This document shows, in pieces, positions 43,845-53,160 of a stretch of 64,000 bases of DNA. Position numbers and translations under genes: made by a program. This DNA is from Alteromonas sp. M12 (GTDB taxonomy: Bacteria > Pseudomonadota > Gammaproteobacteria > Enterobacterales > Alteromonadaceae). The notes under the pieces were generated by a model, which was not told the DNA's origin, did no database searches, and was given only the letters and a program-made list of their open reading frames with translations. Every line of letters begins with the position of its first letter. Positions within the stretch are counted from its first letter, which is position 1. The DNA lies in NCBI RefSeq assembly GCF_037478005.1, contig NZ_CP144164.1, positions 4,588,001 to 4,652,000 on the forward strand, in the 5' to 3' direction.

Positions 43845-43909
43845 GATATTCCATACAACTTTGATCTTAATGGCAAAGGGCCTCGACTAACGAGACCCAG
43901 CGAATAAGA

Positions 43910-45349
43910 TTAAGACTGAATATAGGCCACATGAGTTCTCATATACTCGTATAAACCGTGCTTACCATCAGCACCTCCGATGCCTGATTTACGAGCACCA
44001 GCATGGAAACCTTGCATAGCTTCAAAGTTTTCCCGGTTGATATAGGTCTCTCCATAATCTAAGCCGCTAATCGCGTTCATGGCAAGGCTTAAATTCTGAG
44101 TATAAACAGAAGATGTTAGTCCATATTCTGATGCATTTGCACAAGCAATCGCTTCATCTAAATCTGCGACAATTTGAACAGGCAAGACCGGGCCAAAAAT
44201 CTCTTTTTGCATAATTTCCATATCGCTATTACATCCTGTCAAGACTGTTGGTTGATAATGGAAACCTTGACCTAGATCTGCTAAATTTCCGCCAGTCACC
44301 ACTTCAGCACCTTGCTGTTTGGCAAACTCGACCATTTTAGCAACTTTATCTAATCCAATTTTATTTACCAATGGTCCCATATCAATATCGGGTTGTGCTA
44401 AGGGATCGCCGTACCGTGTGGCAGACATTGCAGCGCTCAATTTGGTAGTAAATTCATCGGCCACAGAAGCCTGAACATAGACTCGCTCAGCACAATTACA
44501 AACTTGCCCTGTATTGATCACTCGCGAGTTCTTTATTGCCTCCACAGCTAAGTCAACATTTGCATCCGCCAATACTATTGCAGGTGCTTTACCACCTAAC
44601 TCCAAATTAAGTTTGGTGATATTTGGCGCTGCAGCGGCCATTATTCTTGAACCTGTACCTACACTGCCAGTAAAGCTGATCATATCTATTTTAGGGCTGG
44701 TAGACAGTGCATTACCCACCTCGTGCCCTGTCCCAAAAACAACATTGAATACGCCAGCAGGCAGATCGGTTTCAGCCACAAGTTTAGCAAACTCGAAGCA
44801 GTTGTTTGGCGTCTCCTCACTTGGCTTAACAACAATGGTATTGCCGGTGATAAGTGCAGGAGCCATTTTTCTTGCAATCAAAAAGAATGGAAAGTTCCAC
44901 GGCAAGATTCCCGCGACTACGCCAAGGGGCTTCCTAAAGACAAAGATGTTTTCTCCTTGTCGATCACTAGTAACAACTTCACCTTCAATGCGACGTGCCC
45001 ACTCAGCCATATAATCAATGTAGTCGGCCGTAAAGTTAACTTCTACGTTCGCTAACTCTTTTGTTTTTCCCTGCTCTTTTACGATGACAGTAGCTAGTCT
45101 TTCAGCATTCTGTCTTACTTTATCGGCGATTTTCTTTAAAAAACCTGCGCGTTCGATAGCCGGCTTTTGGGCCCATGAAGACTGCGCTTTTCGAGCAGCA
45201 TGAATAGCTTGTTCAACTTCTTCAGTTGAAGAATTAGGAACCTTAGACAACAAACGGCCATTTGCAGGGTTGAACACCTCAATGGTGGATGTTGGCTCAG
45301 CGCTAAACTCACCATTAATATAATTACGATAAACTGGTATATCAGACAT
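43910..45349 (-). CDS. aldA: Lactaldehyde/glycolaldehyde dehydrogenase (AldA type)
   Basis: A 479-residue NAD-dependent aldehyde dehydrogenase. Catalytic residues: Glu250 in LNLELGGKAP and Cys284 in GQVCNCAERVYV; PWNFP is at 150-154. The end GETYINRENFEAMQGFHAG and KSGIGGADGKHGLYEY is the AldA signature, so by eye it is closest to E. coli AldA, which oxidises lactaldehyde and glycolaldehyde. I chose the ATG at 45347-45349 (GGGAG ten bases upstream) over a TTG ten codons earlier. It would take the aldehyde made by the PQQ dehydrogenase to a hydroxyacid for the FMN enzyme. No clear -24/-12 element lies upstream. Confidence 0.93.
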   Translation of the reverse strand: MSDIPVYRNYINGEFSAEPTSTIEVFNPANGRLLSKVPNSSTEEVEQAIHAARKAQSSWAQKPAIERAGFLKKIADKVRQNAERLATVIVKEQGKTKELANVEVNFTADYIDYMAEWARRIEGEVVTSDRQGENIFVFRKPLGVVAGILPWNFPFFLIARKMAPALITGNTIVVKPSEETPNNCFEFAKLVAETDLPAGVFNVVFGTGHEVGNALSTSPKIDMISFTGSVGTGSRIMAAAAPNITKLNLELGGKAPAIVLADANVDLAVEAIKNSRVINTGQVCNCAERVYVQASVADEFTTKLSAAMSATRYGDPLAQPDIDMGPLVNKIGLDKVAKMVEFAKQQGAEVVTGGNLADLGQGFHYQPTVLTGCNSDMEIMQKEIFGPVLPVQIVADLDEAIACANASEYGLTSSVYTQNLSLAMNAISGLDYGETYINRENFEAMQGFHAGARKSGIGGADGKHGLYEYMRTHVAYIQS

Positions 45350-45924
45350 GCTTGAATTACTCCCACGTTTTAATTTCAAGTCGTTTATAAATCATTACGC
45401 CGTGTCTCTATGAGACTCCTTTCAAGGACTGCACCGGCTCGGAATAATCTAATCCGTTTAAACAGAATGATTGTCTAATACCAAGCAACCCCTTAGCTTT
45501 GTAATATGGTTGGGTAAAAAACAATACCTAAGACTTAGTGCAAGCGTCACACCAGCTGTTATAACTATCCTCACTTTATTGTTAAGCCAATGTTATGAAA
45601 GTGTTTTTTTATTTAGATGGGAGAAAAATGACAAAAGCTATTTAGTCAGAAACAAACTTCGTAAAGGAGAAAAAGCATCAAGTGTTGCATGTCCAAGTGT
45701 CGCAGATGATACAGTTTGGTGATTTTTAAGACAGTTGCTGTGTCGCCCATCTTAAAAGCCGATTTCGCCCTAAAGCGTCGGTAGACTCAATGCCATCAAC
45801 ACATCCAGAATGACCTTAGCTTTTCAATGGAATATAACGCTCTGTAATTAGGGCTATGGTATGTATATTGCTGTATCTAATGCTACTAATAAAACAACTA
45901 AACCTGACTTGGCGGCGAATAATT
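45350..45924. other. Divergent intergenic region, aldA / SHOCT gene
   Basis: About 575 bases without a supported gene. A plus-strand frame at 45471-45722 exists but lacks a ribosome binding site and any recognisable content. I see no clear operator or terminator. Confidence 0.45.
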
Positions 45925-46845
45925 ATGAGCAACTTACAGTGTTTTACAGCAATTTTAATGTTGATCGGTTACACATCCAATCTGCATGGCTTTGAAAAAA
46001 CCATTTGGCAGCATAAGCTCGATTATATCGCCATTCAAGAAGTTGAAAATATACCGACAAAAAACCAACCTGCAGCACAGATTTCTCAACCCATTTTAGC
46101 TTCAGCTTTAGCTAAAATTAGCATCGAGCCTAAATCTTCAGATAGCCTGTTGTCTTCTTTGGTAAGCAGCGACGAGGTAAAAACAGTTTTTACAGAACGA
46201 GAGGTAAAGGTTTTATCTGAGGGTATTTTTAGCACCTTACAATCCCTTGCCAATAATCAACTATTGATATTTTCGGTGTCTGACAGACATTCCTCATTTC
46301 TTGGTATAGGCGCAGAGACATTGTATTCCAGCGGTTCTGTGTATGTTAGTGGAAATGACCTGTATTTGTTGTTGGCAGAAGCTCAGGTCGATATTCAAAA
46401 AAAGTACATTAGAGCTGGAAATAGTGTCAATAATTCACGCTTTGCCACCAATTCGGAATTAAAGGGATTTAAATTATCAACTGGTGATTACAGTTCAGAG
46501 ACGGATCACTCATGGCAACTCCAGTTGTCCGATGGTGTAACTCAGGTAAAGCAGCGAAAAGATTGGATTAAAATAGCATTAGATGGACCTATGCAAGCAG
46601 CACAATCTAAGCAAAATAACCAACAGCCAAATCAATCAAGGGAAATTCGGGCAACAGCTAATCAGCATGAAAGTAATTTAACCTTTAAAGAAACTCAGCA
46701 ACAAAGAGTTTCACAGCCATCTAATCAACAACAAAAATCAGAAATTGAAGTGCGCTTAGAAAAACTCAAACAGTTGTATTTAAATGGGCAGATTCCAGAG
46801 CAAGTTTATTTGGAGAAAGTAAACGCCATAATTGAAGAAATATAA
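45925..46845 (+). CDS. Exported protein with C-terminal SHOCT domain
   Basis: A 306-residue protein. A signal peptide (CFTAILMLIGYTSNLHG) starts it. A middle part of about 180 residues (LLSSLVSSDEVKTVFTEREVKVLSEGIF) looks like an OmpA-distant or lipoprotein-type beta domain that I cannot place. A Gln/Asn-rich linker follows, then a SHOCT module (EIEVRLEKLKQLYLNGQIPEQVYLEKV), a short helical pair thought to mediate oligomerisation. A longer frame to 45856 is less likely. Function unknown. A REP cluster begins right after the stop. Confidence 0.8.
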   Translation: MSNLQCFTAILMLIGYTSNLHGFEKTIWQHKLDYIAIQEVENIPTKNQPAAQISQPILASALAKISIEPKSSDSLLSSLVSSDEVKTVFTEREVKVLSEGIFSTLQSLANNQLLIFSVSDRHSSFLGIGAETLYSSGSVYVSGNDLYLLLAEAQVDIQKKYIRAGNSVNNSRFATNSELKGFKLSTGDYSSETDHSWQLQLSDGVTQVKQRKDWIKIALDGPMQAAQSKQNNQQPNQSREIRATANQHESNLTFKETQQQRVSQPSNQQQKSEIEVRLEKLKQLYLNGQIPEQVYLEKVNAIIEEI

Positions 46846-46856
46846 TTATTGGAGTG

Positions 46857-47035
46857 CTTTAGCGCCGCGGTTGTAAGGGTTTCCCTATGGCCTAAAGGCC
46901 ATGCTACGGTTGGAATGTGTAGGCGGGGGCTTTACCCCCCGCGAGGATACGGCAACCGTTTCCACGGCCTAAAGCCCGTGCTACAACTTTGTGAGGTTTT
47001 GGTTATTTCCATGACCTAAAGGCCATGCTAGGGGT
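46857..47035. repeat. Second REP/BIME cluster (about 5 units)
   Basis: The same palindromes and linkers as at 29161-29670, in the same order as the block 29391-29570 there: C-B-C-A-B with linkers TTGTAAGGGTTTCCC, GGTTGGAATGT, GAGGATACGGCAACCG and ACTTTGTGAGGTTTTGG. One C unit has changed both arms together (GGCGGGGGC with CCCCCCGC), keeping the stem. It fills the space between the SHOCT gene and the end of the small basic gene. Confidence 0.88.
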
Positions 47036-47041
47036 TTGAAT

Positions 47042-47314
47042 TTACCGAATAGCAAAATACAATTTAGCAAACCACGCTATGATAGGCGAAGAGTTGGAGG
47101 TACTGTTAATTGCCCTAGCCTTTTGTTGGCAATTATCTAAATTCCTCTGCTCCCAGCGCTTATTGATAGCCTGTCGCTGATCACGTCGTTCTTGTGCACG
47201 ATTCGCTACTAGAGTAAATCGTGCTCTTTGTTCTGAGGTTAAACGTTCGGCTATACTTTTAATCGGAGCACGGCGCGGGCGGCTTGAACCGCTGCTTTTG
47301 GGTGAACTGCACAT
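47042..47314 (-). CDS. Small basic protein, unknown
   Basis: A 90-residue, strongly basic protein (RPRRAPIKSIAERL, QERRDQRQAINKRWEQRN). The ATG at 47312-47314 has GGGAG six bases upstream, which is why I accept it over a longer frame to 47410. Lys/Arg/Gln-rich helices could bind nucleic acid, but no family is recognised. It follows the alpha/beta hydrolase gene on the same strand. Confidence 0.55.
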   Translation of the reverse strand: MCSSPKSSGSSRPRRAPIKSIAERLTSEQRARFTLVANRAQERRDQRQAINKRWEQRNLDNCQQKARAINSTSNSSPIIAWFAKLYFAIR

Positions 47315-47410
47315 TTCAATCTCCCTCAATTTTCCATTGTTATCTTCAGTATTAGACAGGAAAACCCGCAAATTAATTTCAGCTCTATTTTGTCGCAACA
47401 TACAATTCAA

Positions 47411-48451
47411 TTACGACCTAAAAATAAATCCAAAGATGTCAGCATACAGTTGTCTGTGTACCGCCTCTCTATCAACACCAACTCTATCTTTACACAGGGA
47501 AACTCCCATCGCTTTGTGGGTATGCTTGCAACTGTCTAAAAAAACAAAATGACCTTCATTATTTTGTAAGCTCACCAAGCGGCTATTTTGCAATTGCTGA
47601 TGATAAAAACCAGCGTGCCCTGCAAAGTCTAAAAAGTCGTTATTAAGTGGAGCAATCAGTAGCACGGGGACAGAAATTTCACTGACACTTTCGACATCCG
47701 CTGATGGACCCAGAGCAGGATCGAAAGCAATGACGGCAGTAATCCGCTCATCTTTGTAGCTTGCAGATAACAGTGTTTCCTTATCATTTTTTGCTTCTGA
47801 TAGCTTTGCATACTGACAACTTAAATCTTTTTGCGCAGCAGTTGATTGACAGTACTGAGTCATGTCTTTACCCAAGGTCGCACCCGCCAACGCTAGGCTT
47901 GTAAAGCCACCTGAAGAATGGCCTATGGCAGTGACGTTATTGAAGTTTAATTGTTCACTTAAATACTCGGCAGAGGAAAACTGATTGAGAACATAGGATA
48001 TATCCAAGGAACGATCCCACATACGCAAAGCCGCTTGAGGATCGATATTATCTGGGCCATATATCCAAGATTCACCAAAATGCGAGGGAGCTAAAACGGT
48101 AAACCCTTGAGATGCTAATGCATACCCTATCCAGTTATACCCCATGGGATCGCCCATCGCACCATGTGAAAAGACAAACACTTTATTTTTATGCCCTCGC
48201 TTATCAATACAAATGGGCGCTTTTTCACATACAGCGATTTGTTCAGAAGGAAACCACACCGTGACCTTAATCGGTCGTTGCCGAGACTTATCAAACAAGT
48301 CCACCTTGCTCATTTGAGCCGTAAAAGCAGGACCATTGGGTTGTTGGTTTTGGCCAAAAGCACTGGGAGCGGCAAGCCAGAATAGGGCCCCAAGCGCACA
48401 GACGATAAACGCATTGATTGTTTTAGTATGTGCAGTTATTGATAAGCTCAT
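47411..48451 (-). CDS. Exported alpha/beta hydrolase (chlorophyllase/PAF-acetylhydrolase-like)
   Basis: A 346-residue protein with a signal peptide (AFIVCALGALFWLAAPSAFG). The alpha/beta-hydrolase fold shows FVFSHGAMG (oxyanion strand), the nucleophile elbow GHSSG with Ser179, Asp in the PVLLIAPLNNDF region and His in EGHFVFLD. It groups with dienelactone-hydrolase or platelet-activating-factor-acetylhydrolase-like esterases. Several cysteines (CEKAPICIDKRG, LDSCKHT, SLCKDRVG) suggest disulfides. Substrate unknown, probably an ester in the periplasm. AAGGA precedes the ATG. Confidence 0.9.
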   Translation of the reverse strand: MSLSITAHTKTINAFIVCALGALFWLAAPSAFGQNQQPNGPAFTAQMSKVDLFDKSRQRPIKVTVWFPSEQIAVCEKAPICIDKRGHKNKVFVFSHGAMGDPMGYNWIGYALASQGFTVLAPSHFGESWIYGPDNIDPQAALRMWDRSLDISYVLNQFSSAEYLSEQLNFNNVTAIGHSSGGFTSLALAGATLGKDMTQYCQSTAAQKDLSCQYAKLSEAKNDKETLLSASYKDERITAVIAFDPALGPSADVESVSEISVPVLLIAPLNNDFLDFAGHAGFYHQQLQNSRLVSLQNNEGHFVFLDSCKHTHKAMGVSLCKDRVGVDREAVHRQLYADIFGFIFRS

Positions 48452-48615
48452 GATTAATCCTTTAGAAAGATATTAAGTAAGAGAGCTTAATATAGCGACA
48501 GACAGTGAAGCGCACAGGTGAAGAAAGTCACCTTTTTAATGATGACTTTTGACCTATTCAGATATTGTTGTGTGCGCTACTGTATTGAATAACTGGAGTT
48601 ATGACCACGATTGGC

Positions 48616-51012
48616 TCAACGATTTTCCAACCTGTTGTAATCTAACCAGCCTGCTTCGATAGGGTTCTGCTGCTTGAAAATTTGGTTTAGCTTATCACTA
48701 AATTGCCAGAAGTCTGCAGCGGTTCGACGCACTGCAAATGAGTCTAAAAATGCGGCATAATCTTGTTCTGTTTCAATTTTTTGCGCCAATGCGACCATGG
48801 GAGCAAGCTCAGTTTCTTTGACTCGCCAGAACGCATCTGGGTAACTACCGAGCAATCCATGCACTAAGGTTACGTCATCATTTTTTGGATCTCGATTGGC
48901 ACTTTCAGAAAATAAGCTATTCACATTAAAATGCGCACTGTTACGTACAAGAGTAAAAATTTCTGGTTGTTTGCCATCGTTTGGTTCAACCATAATCATG
49001 CTTAATTCCGGCAATACAGACGCACTTTTTCCTTTAATATTGGCTAACTGAGCCAGCAGCGCCTTGCTTTTGCCTGTTAGCTCACTCTCTTTCAATTGGT
49101 AACGAACAGGTTGCACCTTTTTTAAGTGTTCCGCAAAAATATCAAATAGCTCTTGTTTATGATTCTTGGTCTTAAATTCAATGCCACTTGGTTGATCAAA
49201 AATATGCACATTACCTTCAAAAAATGACGTCAATTCGGGACCAGATTTTTGATACCAAGAAGCCAACTCTTCACGCCGACTATCTGGTGGTAAAAATGCT
49301 AAGAAATTAGTTTCCCCTTCCATACGTAAAAAATCCATGTATAAACGAGTCATCAGTTGATGACCATAGTTACCATACACATCAAAGCCTGCGACCAACA
49401 AGTAATGAATACGTTCCAGCAGGGCATAGTCAATAACCCACGCTGTTTTAGGCGGTTCACCTACTAAACCTTTGATCACGGTAGCATTGTCAAAGTGACG
49501 AAATACCGTCAATGTGGCATTTTGATTTTCACCATCACCATCCCAAATATCGTCAGGGCTAAAGTGGTAGTCTTTTTCCAGTTCAGTGTTCATGAAGTTT
49601 TGCCTGGCCCGCATGTAATCACCTTGACGAGAAGCGTATTCGATCCAAGTTACAGCAAAAGCGGTACTTTGTTTTTCAGCAGGTAAACGCAGGTTGTCTT
49701 TTTGTGTTTCATAAAATCGATTGATCTGAGGGGAAGCGGCTACTTCTGGCTTTACAAAATACACCCAAAACCTGTCGTTAATCACATTCAACGCGACTTG
49801 TCCGCGACAAACGGGACCTTTGATGTACCCCATAATAGTATTTTGTGCACGCTCTAACATAAAACGATAACGAGCGTTGACCGGTAATTGACTAAACGCG
49901 GTTAACGGATTGGCTGCGATTTTCGGCTCGTAGCTAGGCATTTTTGTGACTGTATAATCCGCTTCAATAAACCATTTTTGCCATTTGTCGGTCAGAATTT
50001 TGTTGATGGCATAAGGTTGATGGGTTTTATTGACTATTGTTGAGTGCACTGGGAACAAGCGGTAATAAACCCGCTCTACCTTAGGATCATCAAACGGACG
50101 ACGACTAGCAATAATTTCTATCGGCTGCCCAGAGGGCGTTCGAGAACGTACCATATTGAAAAACTGCGGTTGAACATCGTCATCACTTAGCTCACTGAAA
50201 TACAGATGAGAGCTAAACAAATGCTCGTAAATGTAACGAGCGGTCAATTGCTCTTTCAAACTCTCAGCGTTTAAAAAATCTTCTAGTTGCTGCACCGCCT
50301 GTTGTTCTGCAACCGAAATAGGCGCTGGCGCTGGCATGTAAGCACCTCGTTCAATCCAATTGATTAAGGTGTTATGTTCATCATCGCTCAATTCAGGCAG
50401 CGCATAAGGCATCCCTCCAAATGCTTGGCTTTGGGCATAACCTTCGAACTCTTGCACTGTGGGACATTGTTGGCTGCGGTCGATACTGACATCAAAGCGC
50501 TCATCTAACAATTTATCGGCTGGTAACGGGTTTTGCTTTTTCAAGGTGAGCATTTTTGCTAACACCGAAGCTTGAGTGTTAGCCACAGCTGACTGTTCGC
50601 GCTCATTTAATACTGGATAGAATCCCCGCTCTCGCCATTCACTTGAGCTTTGCGCATCAATAAAAAGTCGATTAGGCGTGGCGGCAATAATACGTGAGCC
50701 GTGATAGACCTTCTCTTTATTTGCACCTCGCTCGATGCCTTCAGGGTGTGTCATTTTTAACTGACAAGGGGCGTCATAACAAGCATGACAAACCACACAA
50801 CGCGCATTTATAACAGGTGCAACTTCGGTCTCATAAAAAACTGTGGCGGCGCTGTCTGGCGAAGATTGTTCAGTTGTTGCATTGATCCGGTTATCGGTAT
50901 TTTCTTCACCGTAAAGTCGGTTTAAATCAAGGTTTGCGATAGTTGCACATCCTGAACATATCAGAATGATGCCGATGAACATCTTGATCCATCTTTTCTG
51001 TTTGTACTGCAT
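48616..51012 (-). CDS. cti: Fatty acid cis/trans isomerase (periplasmic heme protein)
   Basis: A 798-residue Cti protein. It turns cis- into trans-unsaturated fatty acids in membrane phospholipids, a quick response to solvents and heat. The N-terminus has a lipoprotein-like signal (MFIGIILICSGC) and a cytochrome-c type heme site CVVCH (72-76), embedded in CVVCHACYDAPCQ, as in Pseudomonas Cti. The long downstream body matches the family in length and in patterns such as WIERGAYMP and YEHLFSSHLYF. The efflux and two-component genes upstream fit a membrane-stress theme. Strand-mate of the histidine kinase gene, 92 bases away. Confidence 0.92.
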   Translation of the reverse strand: MQYKQKRWIKMFIGIILICSGCATIANLDLNRLYGEENTDNRINATTEQSSPDSAATVFYETEVAPVINARCVVCHACYDAPCQLKMTHPEGIERGANKEKVYHGSRIIAATPNRLFIDAQSSSEWRERGFYPVLNEREQSAVANTQASVLAKMLTLKKQNPLPADKLLDERFDVSIDRSQQCPTVQEFEGYAQSQAFGGMPYALPELSDDEHNTLINWIERGAYMPAPAPISVAEQQAVQQLEDFLNAESLKEQLTARYIYEHLFSSHLYFSELSDDDVQPQFFNMVRSRTPSGQPIEIIASRRPFDDPKVERVYYRLFPVHSTIVNKTHQPYAINKILTDKWQKWFIEADYTVTKMPSYEPKIAANPLTAFSQLPVNARYRFMLERAQNTIMGYIKGPVCRGQVALNVINDRFWVYFVKPEVAASPQINRFYETQKDNLRLPAEKQSTAFAVTWIEYASRQGDYMRARQNFMNTELEKDYHFSPDDIWDGDGENQNATLTVFRHFDNATVIKGLVGEPPKTAWVIDYALLERIHYLLVAGFDVYGNYGHQLMTRLYMDFLRMEGETNFLAFLPPDSRREELASWYQKSGPELTSFFEGNVHIFDQPSGIEFKTKNHKQELFDIFAEHLKKVQPVRYQLKESELTGKSKALLAQLANIKGKSASVLPELSMIMVEPNDGKQPEIFTLVRNSAHFNVNSLFSESANRDPKNDDVTLVHGLLGSYPDAFWRVKETELAPMVALAQKIETEQDYAAFLDSFAVRRTAADFWQFSDKLNQIFKQQNPIEAGWLDYNRLENR

Positions 51013-51104
51013 ATTAGTCCAATTGAGACATTAGAAACGCCAAAGCTTTAGGCAAAAAAGGGCGGAATTAAGTATTGTAAATTAATCACCTTAACCTAGG
51101 GCAA

Positions 51105-52409
51105 CTAATTGTGACCGTTAAAGTCTATTGTAACTTGATAAAATCCAGGAGTGCTGGTCTTTTCATAATGCCATTCATGGTGATTAATAATTTTTTCGCT
51201 TAATTGTAACCCCAATCCATAACCGTAACCAAAAGCTACTTTGCTATCATTCGAATCAACCATAGGTGAAGTATTATCATTACTGGTATTGGTGTTAATG
51301 ATTATCACTCGACTGCCTTGTTGTTCAATTTTCACTTCACCGTGTTGAGTATGCTGATAGGCATTTCGAATTAAATTGTTGATAACAATGTGGCAGGCAA
51401 CGGCGACGGTATTTACCTCGCACTCTTCCGTTTCCACTTTGACCTCTACATCTTTGCCGCTGAGCAAATAGTTTAAGTCACAACAGGCCTGTCTAATTTT
51501 TTCATCCAGCTTGACCGTTTCTGGCGCTACGTTTAATTCTTCATTCCGACTCAACCAAAGAAATGTATCCGTCAGATTCGTCATAGTAAGACCAGCCCGC
51601 TGTATTCGTTCTAACGTAAGCTTCTGCTTTTCACTGGTGGGAACTTTCTCGTTTATGCGCTGCAATAAGTCAACATTACTTCGAATAACTGCAATAGGTG
51701 TTCTCAATTCATGACTGGCATAGCTGAGAAAACGCTGTTCTCGTTCTAAACTTTGATGTGCTGACACCAGACTACTCTGCACCAACGAAGCCAATACATT
51801 GAGTTCGTTAAAGGTAAAATCAGGGGGCGGCGAATGAAGATTATATTTATCTAAAGACTTAGCCCAACTTTTTAATGATTCAAGAGGCTTAGTGACTTTT
51901 AGCATTATCATTACCAGTAAAAGAGCAAATAATAATATGGCGATAATAGCGACTATAGCCGTCCATATTAAGCGGTTAGTAGGATGCAGATCGGAGTAAT
52001 TTGGCACAAAGTCTTTTTCTAGCATGACCTTAGATATGAATCTTTCTTCACCATTAGGGCCATGGTACAAAACCACAAAGTACAGATTTTTAGGCATGGA
52101 TAAAATAGTGGCTTGGTCTTTTATCTTGAGTAACTGTCCTACTTCCGACGGTGGATTGGGGAAATGTTGCCGTATGAGTTCAGGGGTATCTTGCCAACGA
52201 CTAGCAACATGAATGCCGGCGATAATTTTAGGATGTTGATCTTCAACTTCAGTGGTTTTGGCGATTTCGAACATTATGCCATTTAGACTCCTGTCGAGCC
52301 CATCCACAAAGTAGTTAACACTTAAAAACGAAAAACCAATGACCATAGAGGAGCCAAGCAATACGACGCTAAAAAAAAAGTGTAGCTTAAGACTTGGCCT
52401 GATTTTCAC
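51105..52409 (-). CDS. Sensor histidine kinase
   Basis: A 434-residue membrane sensor kinase. The first helix is at ~8-33, a ~110-residue periplasmic sensor follows, and the second helix is at ~147-171. A short HAMP-like linker precedes the dimerisation region with phospho-acceptor His233 in SHELRTPIAV. The ATPase ends with FGYGYGLGLQLSEKI. The GTG start lies two bases after the response regulator stop, with AAGGA in the end of that gene. It partners the OmpR-type regulator next to it, and likely senses membrane damage or a drug. Confidence 0.95.
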   Translation of the reverse strand: MKIRPSLKLHFFFSVVLLGSSMVIGFSFLSVNYFVDGLDRSLNGIMFEIAKTTEVEDQHPKIIAGIHVASRWQDTPELIRQHFPNPPSEVGQLLKIKDQATILSMPKNLYFVVLYHGPNGEERFISKVMLEKDFVPNYSDLHPTNRLIWTAIVAIIAILLFALLLVMIMLKVTKPLESLKSWAKSLDKYNLHSPPPDFTFNELNVLASLVQSSLVSAHQSLEREQRFLSYASHELRTPIAVIRSNVDLLQRINEKVPTSEKQKLTLERIQRAGLTMTNLTDTFLWLSRNEELNVAPETVKLDEKIRQACCDLNYLLSGKDVEVKVETEECEVNTVAVACHIVINNLIRNAYQHTQHGEVKIEQQGSRVIIINTNTSNDNTSPMVDSNDSKVAFGYGYGLGLQLSEKIINHHEWHYEKTSTPGFYQVTIDFNGHN

Positions 52410-52411
52410 GA

Positions 52412-53089
52412 TTAATTTCCTTCACTATCCACTTTAATGGCAAAACCAACACCTGACACAGTTTCAAGTTTTACATTACTCTGCTCAACATCCAACTGCT
52501 TTCGTAGATGATGGATATGTACTTTTAGGCTGTTACTGTCTGGTTGTTCGTCGCCCCAAACCTGTTGCATAAGTTGTTGCCGACTCACAGCTTGCGGACT
52601 GGTCCGCACCAAGACCTCGAGTATCTTAAATGCGATTGGCGAAAGTTTTAGCGTATTCTGCTTTAAATGTGCAGTGTGTTGGCTTAAATCTAAACTTAAA
52701 TCACCAACGGCTAACTTTTTAACTTCTCCGCTTCGCCGTTTTGCAAGCACTTGTACCCGTGCCACCAGCTCTTTCATGGCAAAGGGTTTAACCAAATAAT
52801 CATCACTACCCGCCTCGAAACCCTGTAATTTGTTATCAAGGCTATCTCGGGCGGTTAACATCAAAATAGGAATATCCATGCCTCTTTCCCGTAGGGTGCT
52901 GCATAGCGTTAAACCATCCATTTTAGGCATGTTAATATCAAGTATTATCATTTGGTAATGATTACTTTCGATTAAACTTAATCCCATTAAACCATTACTT
53001 GCGTGATCGCACTCGATAGACTCGATCTCAAGATAATCAACTATGGTTGTGGCAAGGTCGATATCATCTTCAACTAACAATACGTTCAT
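52412..53089 (-). CDS. OmpR-family response regulator
   Basis: A 225-residue regulator. The receiver domain has the acidic pair EDD at 7-9, phospho-acceptor Asp51 (IILDINMPKMDG) and the conserved Lys in LVKPF. The C-terminal winged-helix DNA-binding domain starts about residue 128 (SPIAFKILEVLVRTSPQAVSRQQLMQQVW). Encoded two bases before its kinase and 71 bases after the efflux outer-membrane factor gene. It probably controls the efflux operon and perhaps cti. Confidence 0.95.
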   Translation of the reverse strand: MNVLLVEDDIDLATTIVDYLEIESIECDHASNGLMGLSLIESNHYQMIILDINMPKMDGLTLCSTLRERGMDIPILMLTARDSLDNKLQGFEAGSDDYLVKPFAMKELVARVQVLAKRRSGEVKKLAVGDLSLDLSQHTAHLKQNTLKLSPIAFKILEVLVRTSPQAVSRQQLMQQVWGDEQPDSNSLKVHIHHLRKQLDVEQSNVKLETVSGVGFAIKVDSEGN

Positions 53090-53160
53090 GATTAATTTAA
53101 CTATTCCTAATTTGCTTTAATAACCGCCAGTTGTCTTACCCGTGAGTATAGACATTTGTG

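Noticed and set aside
45471..45722. 83-residue plus-strand protein
   Set aside because: No ribosome binding site and no family resemblance; the hydrophobic stretch is weak evidence alone.
48516..48538. Terminator after cti
   Set aside because: The six-base stem AGGTGA/TCACCT has its T-run on the plus strand, where no gene ends, so it is not convincing for cti.
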